From Glandiceps talaboti (taxonomy: Eukaryota > Hemichordata > Enteropneusta > Spengelidae): a DNA stretch of 64,000 bases. Positions within the stretch are counted from its first letter, which is position 1. Every line of letters starts with the position of its first letter. Made by a program: the position numbers and the translations under genes. Below are positions 21,740 through 34,341 of the stretch, piece after piece. The notes below the pieces were generated by a model. The model was not told where the DNA came from. It saw only the letters and a program-made list of their open reading frames with translations, and ran no database searches. Where the stretch lies: positions 12,108,546 to 12,172,545 of the forward strand of contig NC_135557.1 of assembly GCF_964340395.1 (NCBI RefSeq), written 5' to 3'.

Positions 21740-22350
21740 CTCCAATACTAAATGAAGATATTAAAAGTGTTTATACTCGATCAGTCGTATGTTCTTATTA
21801 ATCACGATCATCATGACATAAATTTTTTCACTGACTGGACACTTCATTCTAGATGATCATAGGACGAAATTGCACTGTTTCTAAATAGTAGGGCGCCACA
21901 CATGACCGGATTGGGAGAGTAAAGAACCGGAGCCAGTGATCATTGAACAGACAATTTATTAGTAAGAGCGAAAAATAAATGTGACAGCCACCCATCCACT
22001 TTCTTTTTATTTTCAATACACCCATGATAAAGTCACAATCATATCATATTATCATAAAAGTTACATCATAAGAAGAAAGATATTTCAATAAAAATACAGC
22101 ACTTTCCAATTCAAATCATGTGACCACCATTATGAAAATTATCCATGAAATCTTATATATTTAGTTTTATATTAAAATACCACTTTTCCTACATAACAGA
22201 GATATTCGACAAAGTAGTATAGCTAGCTATTAGTATTACAACAAATGTAAAAAATTTTATTAAAATATGCCAGGGGTGACTCCTTCTCTCAGCATTTTTC
22301 TAAAACCAAGCATGACATGCCCATATTTACAATCCCATGTATAAAAGAAT
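21740..22350 (-). repeat. dispersed repeat family, copy 3
   Basis: Same family as 3340-3880, shared by the units. Contains the TTGCACTGTTTCTAAATAGT segment and the GGCGCC block. Confidence 0.55.
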
Positions 22351-22419
22351 CGTACATATATTTTATTAAAAAAATAATTGTCGAGGTTTATTTATTTGAG
22401 CTTAATGGATAGTGTTTAA

Positions 22420-22990
22420 TCAATTGCAATCAATTTCAGAAGGCATTCGTTTATTTTTAAAGTTCTTCATAAATTCTTACCTCTGTATCTTACTAAATAT
22501 GTAACGAGATTGGATGAAATACATAGCTATTACCTCAATACGCATGTGCCGAGAATTAACTGTAATTCCGGCAAGAGAACCTTTAAATACTCTGGAGCTG
22601 TTCTATGGAACAGTCTACCAACACATATTTAGCAGTTCAAAACAGTTCTGGATGAAATACATAGCTATTACCTCAATACGCATGTGCCGAGAATTAACTG
22701 TAATTCCGGCAAGAGAACCTTTAAATACTCTGGAGCTGTTCTATGGAACAGTCTACCAACACATATTTAGCAGTTCAAAACAGTTCATACTTTTAGGAAT
22801 ACATGCATAAATCATCTTACGTCAGAAAGGGTGACTTCCAGTATGGTGTAACTGGATGGCGGTGTAAATTTTATCTATTGATGTTGGTGGGGTTTTTTTT
22901 CTTGTCTTGTTAAGCTTTGTTTCCACATTGTTTATACTTTCTTTGTATGGTATGTAATGTTTTTGGTGAGTGGTAATTTTCTTTCTACAT
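22420..22990 (+). mobile_element. LINE C-terminal fragment with an internal 138-bp duplication (copy A)
   Basis: Relative of 41702-42031. The coding end (SGKRTFKYSGAVLWNSLP-type motif in B) is here carried on two tandem 138-base copies starting at 22511 and 22649, so a 46-codon piece is doubled. Frame changes break the original reading. The 3' trailer with CAAATAAATCATG continues to about 23045. Confidence 0.7.
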
Positions 22991-24160
22991 ACTTTTGATG
23001 ACACTGTTGAAAATCAAAACTCGTTTGTGCTGCAAATAAATCATGTGTTTCATACTTTCTAGAATATATATAAATCATATTTCTGTACAAGTATCAAAAG
23101 AGGGCGCCCTACACGAGGAAACCTGGGGCCAACATTTATATATAGAGCCGTGCATGAAGCAGTCAATAAAATATCTCTAAAACAACTACCTCATCAATTC
23201 CTAAAGAGTGAGACTAGGTTAGCAGAATGTGTTGACTGGTCAAGAATGTAGCCAAGATTGGATTGATGATGTCATAATTGTTCAACAAAGGAGGCTTTAG
23301 TTCTCATAACAACTAACATGGCCCTACTTCAGAGGTGCATTCGGTAAACAAAACGTTTTGTCATTGTTTGGCCAGGGTGACCTCACCCTCTCTTGGACAT
23401 TCCTGTGCACGTTGCTTTAAGCGAGTCACCTAACTCTTCTGCCATTCTTCTATTTCTCGGTCGCCTGCGGCAAACTATGACAACTAACAGTTCGTGACGA
23501 AAACGTTTGGAAACGTCCGCGAGTTTTTTTTTCTACCTAACGCGCCCTATGTACAATGCAACAGCTGCCTCCGAACAGCGCTCCTAGTGGTCACGATGTA
23601 TAATCTTTCTTTTTTTCTGATAACTCGAATATAAAGTATTGAGCTTAAACACCTGGGTTATTCTACAATACAATATCCAGTTGATTACGTCATGCAAATT
23701 TTACTTTACTTAAAGTTATCATAAATACATTTCTTTGTTACAAAATTATCAAATAGTTAGCTAATGGTCTCTGGCTACACTAGCTGCAACTGAGATGTGT
23801 TTTGAAAACGTTTTCATTATATGTAAGGACTTATTCATAATATCATACACTTTGTGCAGTATTGAATCGTTTATGGGCAAACATTTGTGTAGCTGTATGT
23901 ATAGTATATCCAATATATCCAATCAAATTAAGTTTTGAAAATCAACACCCAAAGGATTACGATTTCAAATTATTACTATACTATTTTGACATAAGACAGA
24001 CCTCTAATTAACATTACGCTTTCTAATTATTGGTATCTTAACATTATCAGTGAACATACTGTTGGTTGGCTGATTAGTTAGTTACACCTCGTGCAGTTTT
24101 AAAACATTTAAAATACGTACTCCACTACAACAACACGCAATCTGCATATTTCGAAACTGA
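22991..24160. other. A-retained flank, no gene
   Basis: Non-coding. B and C lack about 23362-24290 (they join at GTTTTGTCGACTAAGTG), so this is a deletion in the B/C ancestor. Unit Z keeps part of it. Confidence 0.5.
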
Positions 24161-24165
24161 TACAG

Positions 24166-24340
24166 CACAACCGTAGACGACTAAGTGTGTAAAAAAACTA
24201 GGGAACTGCTTAAACTGATTGAGTACAACCGTAGACGACTAAGTGTGTAAAAAAACTAGGGAACTCCATAAACTGATTGAGTACAACCATAGACGACTAA
24301 GTGTGTAAAAAAAACAGGGAACTACTTAAACTGATTGACT
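24166..24340. repeat. 58-bp tandem repeat, three units
   Basis: CTAAGTGTGTAAAAAAACTA recurs at 24181, 24239 and 24297 with ACCGTAGACGA before each. B and C keep a single unit at the deletion joint. Confidence 0.85.
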
Positions 24341-25211
24341 GATTTTTATTTGTGTGTGAGTATCTATAATTCAGGTTTTCCATTGTTTTCCAAATGGTCT
24401 CTGTGTTGTTTATTTCTAACTATCAGATGTACAGCCATTACAGATTGGGAGAACAATTTTAGAGTGTATTTTTAAGTTGATGTCAGTTTCAGCATCTACT
24501 ATTTCTCGTAAGACTGCACAGTTTTTGGCAATTTTATTTTTTTTCTGGAATACATAACAATTTTTCAGAATAGGCAGTGAAAAGCTAGATGGGGGTTGGG
24601 TAACTGGAACCAAACAATAATTTTTTTTTGGCCTAACTTATCAATTGCCTGATATTTTCTTAATTTTATATCAGTGGAGCCTTCAGTAAATTACGTTTGG
24701 GAGGGCCAGGGAAATACGGGGGAGGGGGTCATATTTGACAAATCAGTCCTCAAGGAGGGCCATATTTTAGAAAATAAAATTTAGGTGTGGGTCACATTTT
24801 ACTTGATTCATTTTTTATCTTACTTTGCATTATTTTGTATTTTGGAATGATCCCACCATCGCTATATTTCCAATACGTGAATATTGCTTCTACATTCCAC
24901 CTTGTAATTACTGAAGGCCCCTCACTGTAATATATTCCTCATGTTGTTGTTTTTTCTGTTTCATTTACTAAGGTTACATATAAACTCATTTGGATGGGAG
25001 GCTGTGTATTGTAACTGTTTTTGTATATTTGTTATACCTTAAATTATGTCACTATAATAAACTATTCTGCTACTACACTAGGTGTTCCCAGTTCATATAA
25101 AATAATGACAAAGCACCAGTGAACTGAGAATCATTGTAATGTTGGTGTTTTGTTGTTGTTGGTTTGTTTTGTTTTTTGAGGGGGGGGGGATCGGTCGGGG
25201 GCAATGTATTC
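24341..25211. other. unit flank, no gene
   Basis: Shared with B (42600-43572) and C (62810-63778) and more distantly with Z (8400-9570). Short frames only. Confidence 0.5.
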
Positions 25212-25330
25212 AATCTATCTAATGTTATGTTATGTTTATTTATTAAAGTGTCATGTGTGGACTTACCCATAGCCACACACAGCCCCTAGGGCTTACAAGA
25301 CACTAAAGTAATACAAATCTTTAACTTATT
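25212..25330 (-). mobile_element. 3' end of a second LINE (minus)
   Basis: In minus sense it reads GCCCTAGGGGCTGTGTGTGG, then CACTTTAATAAATAAACATA and ends in ATAACATAACATT repeats, a CR1-like tail. In unit Z the site is empty (CAATCTATCTAATATGTGAAA at about 9570-9590), so the element entered after Z split off. The coding end continues at 27171-27570 beyond a later insertion. Confidence 0.7.
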
Positions 25331-25825
25331 ACGCCGTATTCCGGTTATCGAAGAAGCCCCGAAAAGATAAAAGATATGATTGTTTGGCCACTAGGGGCGC
25401 TGTTTTAGAACCGGAAGTGAGGGCCAGAATTGTAGCGCATTATTGCAAAGCATAGAGTCTATAGGCATCGTAACCACTGACTAAAGATTTTCTGTCATTC
25501 CCCGTAACTTTACGCTATAATATTGCATTATCGCCCATCAAATAACGAAATAGCAAATTAACCTCTTGTTCTCCTAATATTTCGCGTAAGTTTGGCTCTG
25601 CAATTCGACGGTGAGGAAAACCCAAAAGTAGCAACATTTTGAAACGGGTAGTACACTGACATCTCACTCACGTTTTCAGTGTGACCTCGTCCATTTGCGT
25701 TACCGTTGGAGAAATTGTAGCGATTGCTTCCAGTCAAACATCGGAACGGAAAAAGGTACAAAAACAGAGGAAAGAACCCTCAAAATCACAATATACGCTA
25801 CAGTTATTGCAGCTTGTATAAAACC

Positions 25826-26045
25826 AATCTGATTAAAATCCGATGTAGATGTCGGCTAATCGTTCATTGCTATTTTACTTTCGTTATTGTGCCTGAATTG
25901 ACCTTCGTGGTACATGTTTGATCGCCTCCTCTACCGATCAGGACAAAAACGTAAACATGTACCACGAAGGTCAATTCAGGCAAAATAACGAAGGTAAAAT
26001 AGCAATGAACGATCAGCCGACATCTACATCGGATTTTAATCAGAT
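25826..26045. mobile_element. foldback MITE 1, about 93-bp arms
   Basis: Arms 25826-25919 and 25953-26045 are near-perfect inverted copies. They are flanked by GTATAAAAC (25816-25824) and GTATAAGAC (26048-26056), a 9-bp direct repeat with one mismatch. Long terminal repeats plus a 9-10 bp target duplication suggest a Mutator-like MITE. Confidence 0.75.
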
Positions 26046-26460
26046 CGGTATAAGACATGGTATGATGAGTGAACCACGTAAACGTTACATGGAAGGCCGA
26101 TTCATTGAAGGGGTGGGCGGTGTGGTACATCAATCACAATAACAATATTTATGATTCGTTGCCGACTTCAATGGGTTTTTTTATACACTGATGGTCCTGA
26201 ATGAAGAATGGCAAGCTAACCAAAGTGTGATAGTAAAGATGAGTATATCAATACAAATATGTTTATGCCAACTTATAACCAGTACATGAAATGTTTTTTT
26301 CCGGACAAAGTTTTATGATTTCACCCGTGGTGCTACACCACTGTTCTAATAAACAAGAAAGGCCTAAGTATGCGTCGACATCAGTTACAATATAAACATG
26401 TGGCTTGGTAATTGTCGACCGAACTCTCAATATTGCAATGACTGTAGCTGGAAGCTGTTC

Positions 26461-26700
26461 AATCTGATTAAAACCCGATGTAGATGTCGGCTAATCGTTC
26501 ATTGCTATTTTACCTTCGTTATTTTGCCTGATATTATTTTTCTTGGTACATGTTTACATTGTTTAGCCTGATCGTAGAGGAGGCGATCAGGCAAGCTAAA
26601 AAATGTAAACATGTACCAAGAAGGTCAATTCAGGCAAAATAACGAAGGTAAAATAGCAATGAACGATCAGCCAACATCTACATCGGATTTTAATCAGATT
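26461..26700. mobile_element. foldback MITE 2, same family
   Basis: Starts AATCTGATTAAA and ends TTTAATCAGATT, with arms of about 100 bases related to MITE 1. It is flanked by a 10-bp direct repeat GGAAGCTGTT at 26450-26459 and 26701-26710, supporting a Mutator-type insertion. Confidence 0.8.
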
Positions 26701-27165
26701 GGAAGCTGTTGTCAGATTTGTAATTTTCTAATCGTTCTTTTGTCAAGCAACAGACACCAGTAAGGTAAAGAAATATGTTTATCATGTCTACATCGGGTAT
26801 ATTTCGAAGGTCCTCCGTCCAACTTTCAATGTTTCCGCTGTCGATTAGTTCTATCTTTTGATGCTTGACATCCACTATTCGTCTCCTCTTCCGTTCTCTC
26901 AGAAAATTATCATTTTCTAGTGTTTCAAGACCAAGGTTGACAGCATTTCTGGCGATATCTAGTAGATTTAGAAGTAGTAATTTTCCACTCTTTTATGAAT
27001 GCACGGAGTTCTTTTACGCCCATTTTGTTGACAGCTTCATACATCGCCATACTATTAGATGCCATGACGAAAATTCTGGCCCTCACTTTGTCAGATATGG
27101 TGCGCCCTCTCGCGATACTTTCCTGCGAAACAACCGGAAGTTCGATAACCGGAATACGCCGTATT
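26690..27165 (-). pseudogene. decayed SAP-like N-terminus, as in animal YqaJ-type exonuclease proteins
   Basis: Two frames abut. The first (27165 down to about 26960) reads ..MYEAVNKMGVKELRAFIKEW. After a frameshift the second reads LLDIARNAVNLGLETLEND, then ERKRRRIVDVKHQKIELIDS and WTEDLRNIPDVDMINIF, then ERLENYKSDN. This order (SAP-like motif, basic stretch, W..DL..P motif, YKS motif) resembles the N-terminus of SAP/SWIM/YqaJ-recombinase proteins common in marine invertebrate genomes. The comparison is from memory of the family pattern and is tentative. Confidence 0.4.
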
Positions 27166-27170
27166 AAGCG

Positions 27171-27570
27171 TACATATTTAAACATTTTACAAAAATTCCT
27201 TTCTCTTACAAAAAGCATCGCTAACAAAATTTGCTAGGTCAAATGGCATGTTTGTCATTAACAAATCTAAGTTTTCGACAACGTCTCTTGTGTCAAAGTG
27301 AGGAGATATTTCCCTAGCTTTTGAAAACAGAAACTCTCGAAATTCATGATAAAGTCCACAGTGAAAAAGGAAATCTATCTCATCTTCAACTGCGTCTTTG
27401 CAGAAATCACAAAGTCTTTCCTCCCTGTCTAAATTAGAAAATCTACCAGTTTCAATTTTTAAAGGAAGAATACCTAGTCTGAGCTGAGCTAAAGGTGACC
27501 GCTTACCACGTGACAAATTATACGTTAAATAATTTTCCAGACCATAATGTTTTTTGAAAGTAACATATGT
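27171..27570 (-). pseudogene. C-terminal fragment of the second LINE (copy A)
   Basis: Open from 27516 to 27187. It has RSPLAQLRLGILPLKIETG, ERLCDFCKDAVEDEIDFLFH and C, the CX2C..HX3-4C motif typical of a LINE C-terminus. The frame resembles but does not equal that of the LINE at 9937-13545. Confidence 0.75.
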
Positions 27571-27818
27571 GTCTAATATGTGAAACTTTACAATATAATA
27601 TTTTAAAAAACTTGTTGATGTAGTTTTGATTACAATGTTATCGTTGGGGGCGTGCTAGATGCCAAGCAAACGAGTTTGATAGTGCTTATAACGATGTCTA
27701 GTACACTTATACAGATGCAACAGTTCGTTTGATCTGAATTCCAACATGATAACCATTCTTTGGCATGGTGTTAAATAAATCAATTTGCACACTTGGTTGT
27801 CCAGCGTTGTATGATAGA

Positions 27819-27934
27819 TTAGTAACCAGCATATTTCAATATAACTATGACGATCGAAGGGACAACAAAGAAGGCTGCTATCCATGTCGTTGCTATGACA
27901 ACTATCATCATGGACGCATTCTCCATTATTAAGC
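27819..27934 (-). CDS. copy B exon 9: transmembrane helix, tail and stop
   Basis: After acceptor TTATAG, GC completes the TGC begun by the stalk exon. The product is LIMENASMM followed by a helix ([20 protein letters not shown]) and VILKYAGY, with TAA at 27819-27821. Confidence 0.75.
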
Positions 27935-28013
27935 CTATAATAACATAAAAAAACATGAATGATAATTAGTTTCGGGAAAATATCTAATTATGTAAAAAAG
28001 AAATACAAAGAAG

Positions 28014-28092
<79 letters not shown>

Positions 28093-28786
28093 CAAACAGA
28101 CTCTCAGTATCGATAGTTTTGCAACTAATTTTAAGATATTTCTTTGAGGTAGCCATAGCATGACATTTCAAATGTATTGTTACTATGGTATCGAATATCT
28201 AATCTACTGTAAAGCAATTTGTAAACTAATTTGTAGCAATTCGAAAAATACTGTGGCCCATGTTTCTGCAATAAATGAAAATACCGTAAATAAAATCAGT
28301 ATTCATGATAAAAAAAATATCTTCAAAATGAATACTAACACCAACTTACATTTGCAAGGTCTCAATCCTTTACATTGAAATGCCTTCATCATACGATCCA
28401 TGCCTGCCACATCCGTAACCGTATCCGTAGCCATGTCTACCACATCCGTAGACGTTCCTGCTACATCCGTAACCATGTCTGTTACATACGTGGGGTTTGT
28501 TGTCATTTCATCAGTCGTTGGATTTGTTTTGTGTTGAGTCGTCTTAAATCTCTGCAGTTCTCTGACATGAGTCGGTGATTGAGTCTGTAATTGAGTCGGT
28601 GATGATGTGTAACAGGTGTCGTAGTTTTTACGGAATTTTCCAAAATAATTTCCTGTCAGGGTTAGTCTAGTCATAACGTCTGAAGAAAGCAAATGTATAC
28701 ATACAACCAATAAGTTTACAAATACACATACACACGGGTATATACGGGTATATATGTGAGTGTATGTATGTATGTATGTATGTATG

Positions 28787-28855
<69 letters not shown>

Positions 28856-28923
28856 CGCTCTGCCACTGCGGTATAGAGCACTGTCTTAGCAGATTGATAC
28901 TCACCAGATTGATACTCACCGAG

Positions 28924-28994
<71 letters not shown>

Positions 28995-29028
28995 CATACA
29001 TACATACATACATACATACATACATACA

Positions 29029-29116
<88 letters not shown>

Positions 29117-32100
29117 CAAGTTGTAGTATACAGGGTCACAGATCCAGTGACATGGAAATACTAAAATTCGATATAAATTTATTCAAAGAGGGCATGTGAC
29201 ATTATTATTGTGTGAGTCTTATTCAGTGTCATGAACGTCGAGATTTTGCAATTATATATTAATCTAGGCTGTAAGTTAGGTCGATATGTTCAGTCCTAAC
29301 CAATCACTGCAGACTGATAATACGAAATAACAATTCGTATCTTAGAATCTACTATGAACCATACAAGATAGAGTTTTGGTTAAGGGTGTCTAAAATTGAA
29401 AATGAAAACATCCTCACCGTATTCACACACATACAAGAAGAAACGCCCGCAAAATTCGTCATTAAATCCTACAAATGCACGCTCTCTGTAGGAATAAAAA
29501 GCAAAATTCTTCACAGTATAAGTATCGTAATAGTTTGTGCATTTTGTGTAGGTGTTTGTCAGAGTTTTGAAACATAAGACTACCTACTCCAAGATTTCTC
29601 AAAACGTACTACGGAACCAGAGAGACTATAGCGTTTCAATTGGGATGCATGATGTTCTTTACATCACAAACAACGCCTTTTTTGTCACAAATTACGGAAT
29701 TACAGACATCGACACTGATATTTGGTAGGCTCATCAAATGCTACCTTTCATCTCACTAACAAATAAATAAACAATTTTCTGTTTGAATATTCCTTGTTTC
29801 ATCCGACAGTGATGTTGATTTCTGTTCACAGTGAGAATAAGTGTATCATTTTATATGTTTGTTGTTATCAATGTCTTTATTTTAATTTCTGTAACTTCTA
29901 ACAAAAAAGGCTTGTGTGAGCCATATAAAACATCGTGCTACTCTATAGTCACTCTGGTTTGGTTGTAAGACTTGTCTACAATGTCAAAACCCCATATTCA
30001 GATTATCCTCCATTCAGTTTTGTTCGAAAGAAGTGTCGCAAGAGGGCGCCGTACCATATCGAGAATAGTTAGAGTTAAAATGACTTATTAGGAATAGGAG
30101 GAGTATACATGAAGATATCAACAAAGTGGAAATCCAAAGATTCAATGAGGTCCGAAGACTTACGTTATTGGTAATAATGTTACTTGAATGTGTTAATACA
30201 ACCAACAATGAAATAGTAAGTACGGTCAGCAATATCTAAAAACATACAAGGTGCTTTTCATATTTATCCCAATCGTAATCAACAATTTTGGAATTAAATT
30301 GTTGACAGGTGGTATTGCTTTCTTCCGGGTATAAAAAGATACAATTATTTCTGACAAAATATTCTAGAAGCTTGCACTGAATAATTGCCCTATATAACCT
30401 GTCTGGTACATAACTTCTATAGGGCGTTGAGAGTATTTTAATTAAAACACTCTTATCTTCAGGTCAAGTCCATGTAAAAGAAAGTGGCCATGGCAGGTTC
30501 ATTTATATTATATATCCCTAATGAAGATTTGGGATAACTTGGATGCAAACATATATGTTTCCACATGCGCCATGTCATTATTACGCGCGCCATAGAGTTC
30601 AAAGGTCATTTATCCCGATCGAGCTAACGACGTTTTTTAAATTCGGGATATTTTCTGACTGAAGAATGATTACCACAGCACTCAACTATTACAGAAGTTA
30701 CTTCTGATAGGCAGATACCGAACAGCGCACCAAGTGGCCAAACTATGAAATATTTTCTGTTACTGATATCGGGACGTAAGAATAGTATAGTGGAGGTGTA
30801 GAACTTACGATTTTAGCGATAAGCAATCTTCGCCAACTGTACCTCTCTGAAAATCATTCAGTTCTCGAGGAATCCATGGAGCATAGGACAATGAAGTTCC
30901 ATCATAGTGAGTCCAGCGATTATCAAGTTCATATCCGTTGATCCAAATTTCAAAATATTCTTTAAAGAATAAAAAATTATTCTTGGGGAAAAAGTTTGGG
31001 ATCAAAAAGTAAAAATCTTGTGATGCAAATAAATTTTCTGCTCTTGGAAAAAAAAGTTTGGCTTTTAATCTAAACTTTTAATTCTTTAAAGGAATCTTTT
31101 ATTTTCAAGAGTAAACTTGAATATTTTGTACACAAATATTACACCCCAAGAATAGACTTTGAAATTCTAAGTCAAAACTAAATTTGATGGCATTCTTGGC
31201 AAAAAAAGTTTGGGCCTCAAAAATTAAAAATCCTGTTATGCAAATAAATTTTCTGCTCTTTGAAATAATAAAGTTTTGGCCTCAACAAGTAAAAATCTTG
31301 TTATGCAAAAAAAAAATTCTACCCTGGAAAAAAAAAAGTTTTGCCTCAAAAAAAAAATTTGATCTTGCAAAAAGTTTCGGACTCAAAAAAAAAAATTGAT
31401 CTATAAAAAATCTTGTTATGCAAAAAAAATTATGCTCTGGAAAAAAAATTTCGCCTCAAAATAAATGTTTTTGATCTGTAAAAAAAATTTGGCCTCAAGA
31501 AGTAATATTGTTTTGCAAATAAATTTTCAGCTTTGTAAAAGGAAGTTTTGTCACAAAAATTTGAACTTTTTGCTTTGATATTATATTTCTATTTTGAACC
31601 AAAAAAAAAAATATTTTGTCCCATGAAAAAAAAATGTTATCCTTGTACTCAATATTTTGCTCTCAAAAAATTAATATTTCTTCCACAAATGTATTGTTCC
31701 TATGTCATCTCTGGGCCACCGTACAATATGATGAAGAGAATTATCATGTGTATTGAATTGAATATACTCATTACAACAAAATGCATTTGATTAATATTAA
31801 CTAAAAAAACAACAATTTTACGATGAAACGAAACATTATTAACAAAAATATCAAATCTTGTCAACTCTCAAATTTCAAAAAGATTACTTAAAATCAACGG
31901 TAACTGTTTCAGAATAAATAACAGTGAATGTTACTGTACGTACCAACTGCAAAACCACCATGCGCCTTTAACAATGTTACGATTTCTTGAAATTTTTCCT
32001 GGTTAGATATCCTCAAGAGATTTCCACCATCGCTATAGCAATGTTCATATGCATAGTAAGGTGTCGCCATGTAGTTTGATATCTTGTATTTTGTACCAAG

Positions 32101-32331
32101 ACTTGTCAACAAATTATCTTAAATGTTACACATATGGGTCTGGTTATTAGTGTGATGTGCGCAGCGTGACAATGTGTATCTGATAATGTACTGTGTTATT
32201 GTATTACCTTAAATTCCTTACACACACACACTCACACACACACTCATACACACACATATATATACATACATACATACATACATGCATGCATGCATACATA
32301 CATACATACATACATACATACATACATACAT

Positions 32332-32412
<81 letters not shown>

Positions 32413-32422
32413 CATACATACA

Positions 32423-32454
<32 letters not shown>

Positions 32455-32822
32455 AATCCTACATGACTACTGATGTGCTAATTATAGTGACTAACCTGTC
32501 TTTGTCCAGCTATCATATTGACAAATGAAAGAATTCTCACGTTGACAATTGAGGTCGTTCCACAAATATAACCTACTAGTATCTATTTATTTAATTAAAA
32601 AAGGGTGTTCTACGTTGGTTACTGAAGGATTGGGTAATAAGCAATTGAATTAGCAAATAAAGAGTACATAATTATAGACCATGAGTAAAATAGCAATGAT
32701 CTGTAAAGCTGGTCAGTAAATGTGACTTATGTATATGTGTGTATTTGTATGTATGTATGTATGTATGTATGTATGTATGTATGTATGTATGTATGTATGT
32801 ACATATATGTGTGTGTGTGTTT

Positions 32823-32874
<52 letters not shown>

Positions 32875-34247
32875 AGTGTGTGTTTGTAATGATTCTGCCT
32901 GAAAACAAGAATGCAGTGTATTCAATACATTAACGCATAGACAGTGCAGTCCAATGTCTATTGTTTATGGCTAATTCACAATCAATCATGCATCACTTAT
33001 TTTCCGTTTGGAAGAAACCTTTTGAAAATTCCCTAACATGCATTAATAATAAGATAAAGTTGACAAAAATATAAGTTAATCAATAATTCTGCTTCACCCC
33101 TTCTGTATAGCGAGATTAATACATACATGTATTTTGTGTTACGGACACTACATGTTATGGACACTACATGTTAGTGAGACTGCAACTTACAAGCACTACG
33201 TACACATGTGTCGGATACTACATGTTACGGACACTACATGTTACGGACACTACATGTTATGAATACTACACCTTACAAGCACTACATATGCATTTTACGG
33301 ATACGTATCGGCACTATGTATACACGTTACGGATAATTCAACTTACGAGCACTAAGTACACATGTTACGGATACTACAGCTTACGACCAATATGTATACA
33401 TGTTATGGAAACTACAGGTTATGGCCAGTACATATACATGGTATGGATGCTACAGCTTACGACCACTGTCTATACCTGTTACGGACACTCTACAGGTTAT
33501 GAGCACCACGCATACGTGTTACGGATACTACAATTTATAAGCACTACATATGCCTGTTACGGATAGCACTACATATACATGTTACGGACACTCTACAGGT
33601 TATGGGCACCACGCATACATGTTACCGACACTACAATTTACAAGCACTATGTATACATGTTACTAACACTACAACGTACGAGAACTATGTCTCTCTTGTA
33701 TGTATCATTAGAGCCAAGTAAACCACTGTGTTATATATATTATATTAATTGGAATTGAATCAAATACGACCTTATACATCAAATTTATAAGGTCAGATGT
33801 ATTGTTCAGAAAATATACAGTAATCCCCTTAAATACATTTTGAAACAAAGCGTACATAATAGTCCAGCAGAAATTTTACAGACATGTGCAGGTTGAATGA
33901 GAATATATTGCCCATCACCTATTTAAATGCCATAGATATGGGTAGTTTCTGTTATTTTACATTCAAAATCTTTCTGCATTAATTATGAACATATCTATAC
34001 CAACGCAAATGGTTAACTAGATAATTAAAACCCCTACATTTTGAGTGCACTAAAATAACATTCAAAGTGAATATTTTTGGACCTGCTTCTGGAGCATGAC
34101 GTGCTGTGATATCTTAACGTGTATTTCTCTATCTTGTAGCAATAGATAATATAACATTGGACAAGGAAAATTAAGTTTCTGTGTTATGTTTAATTTGTTG
34201 AGTTCTAGCTGTCACAATGCACTGGTGGAAGTGAAACACTGATTCTG

Positions 34248-34341
<94 letters not shown>

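Larger units (their letters stand above)
25331..27170. mobile_element. DNA-transposon-like insertion with terminal inverted repeats (copy A only)
   Basis: Its two ends share the inverted sequence CGTATTCCGGTTATCGAA (left about 25337-25354, right about 27142-27160) and a subterminal AGTGAGGGCCAGAATT in inverted orientation. It splits the second LINE; B and C have the LINE uninterrupted at 43675-43690 and 63885-63900. Inside are two foldback MITEs and a decayed reading frame. No transposase is recognisable. Confidence 0.7.
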
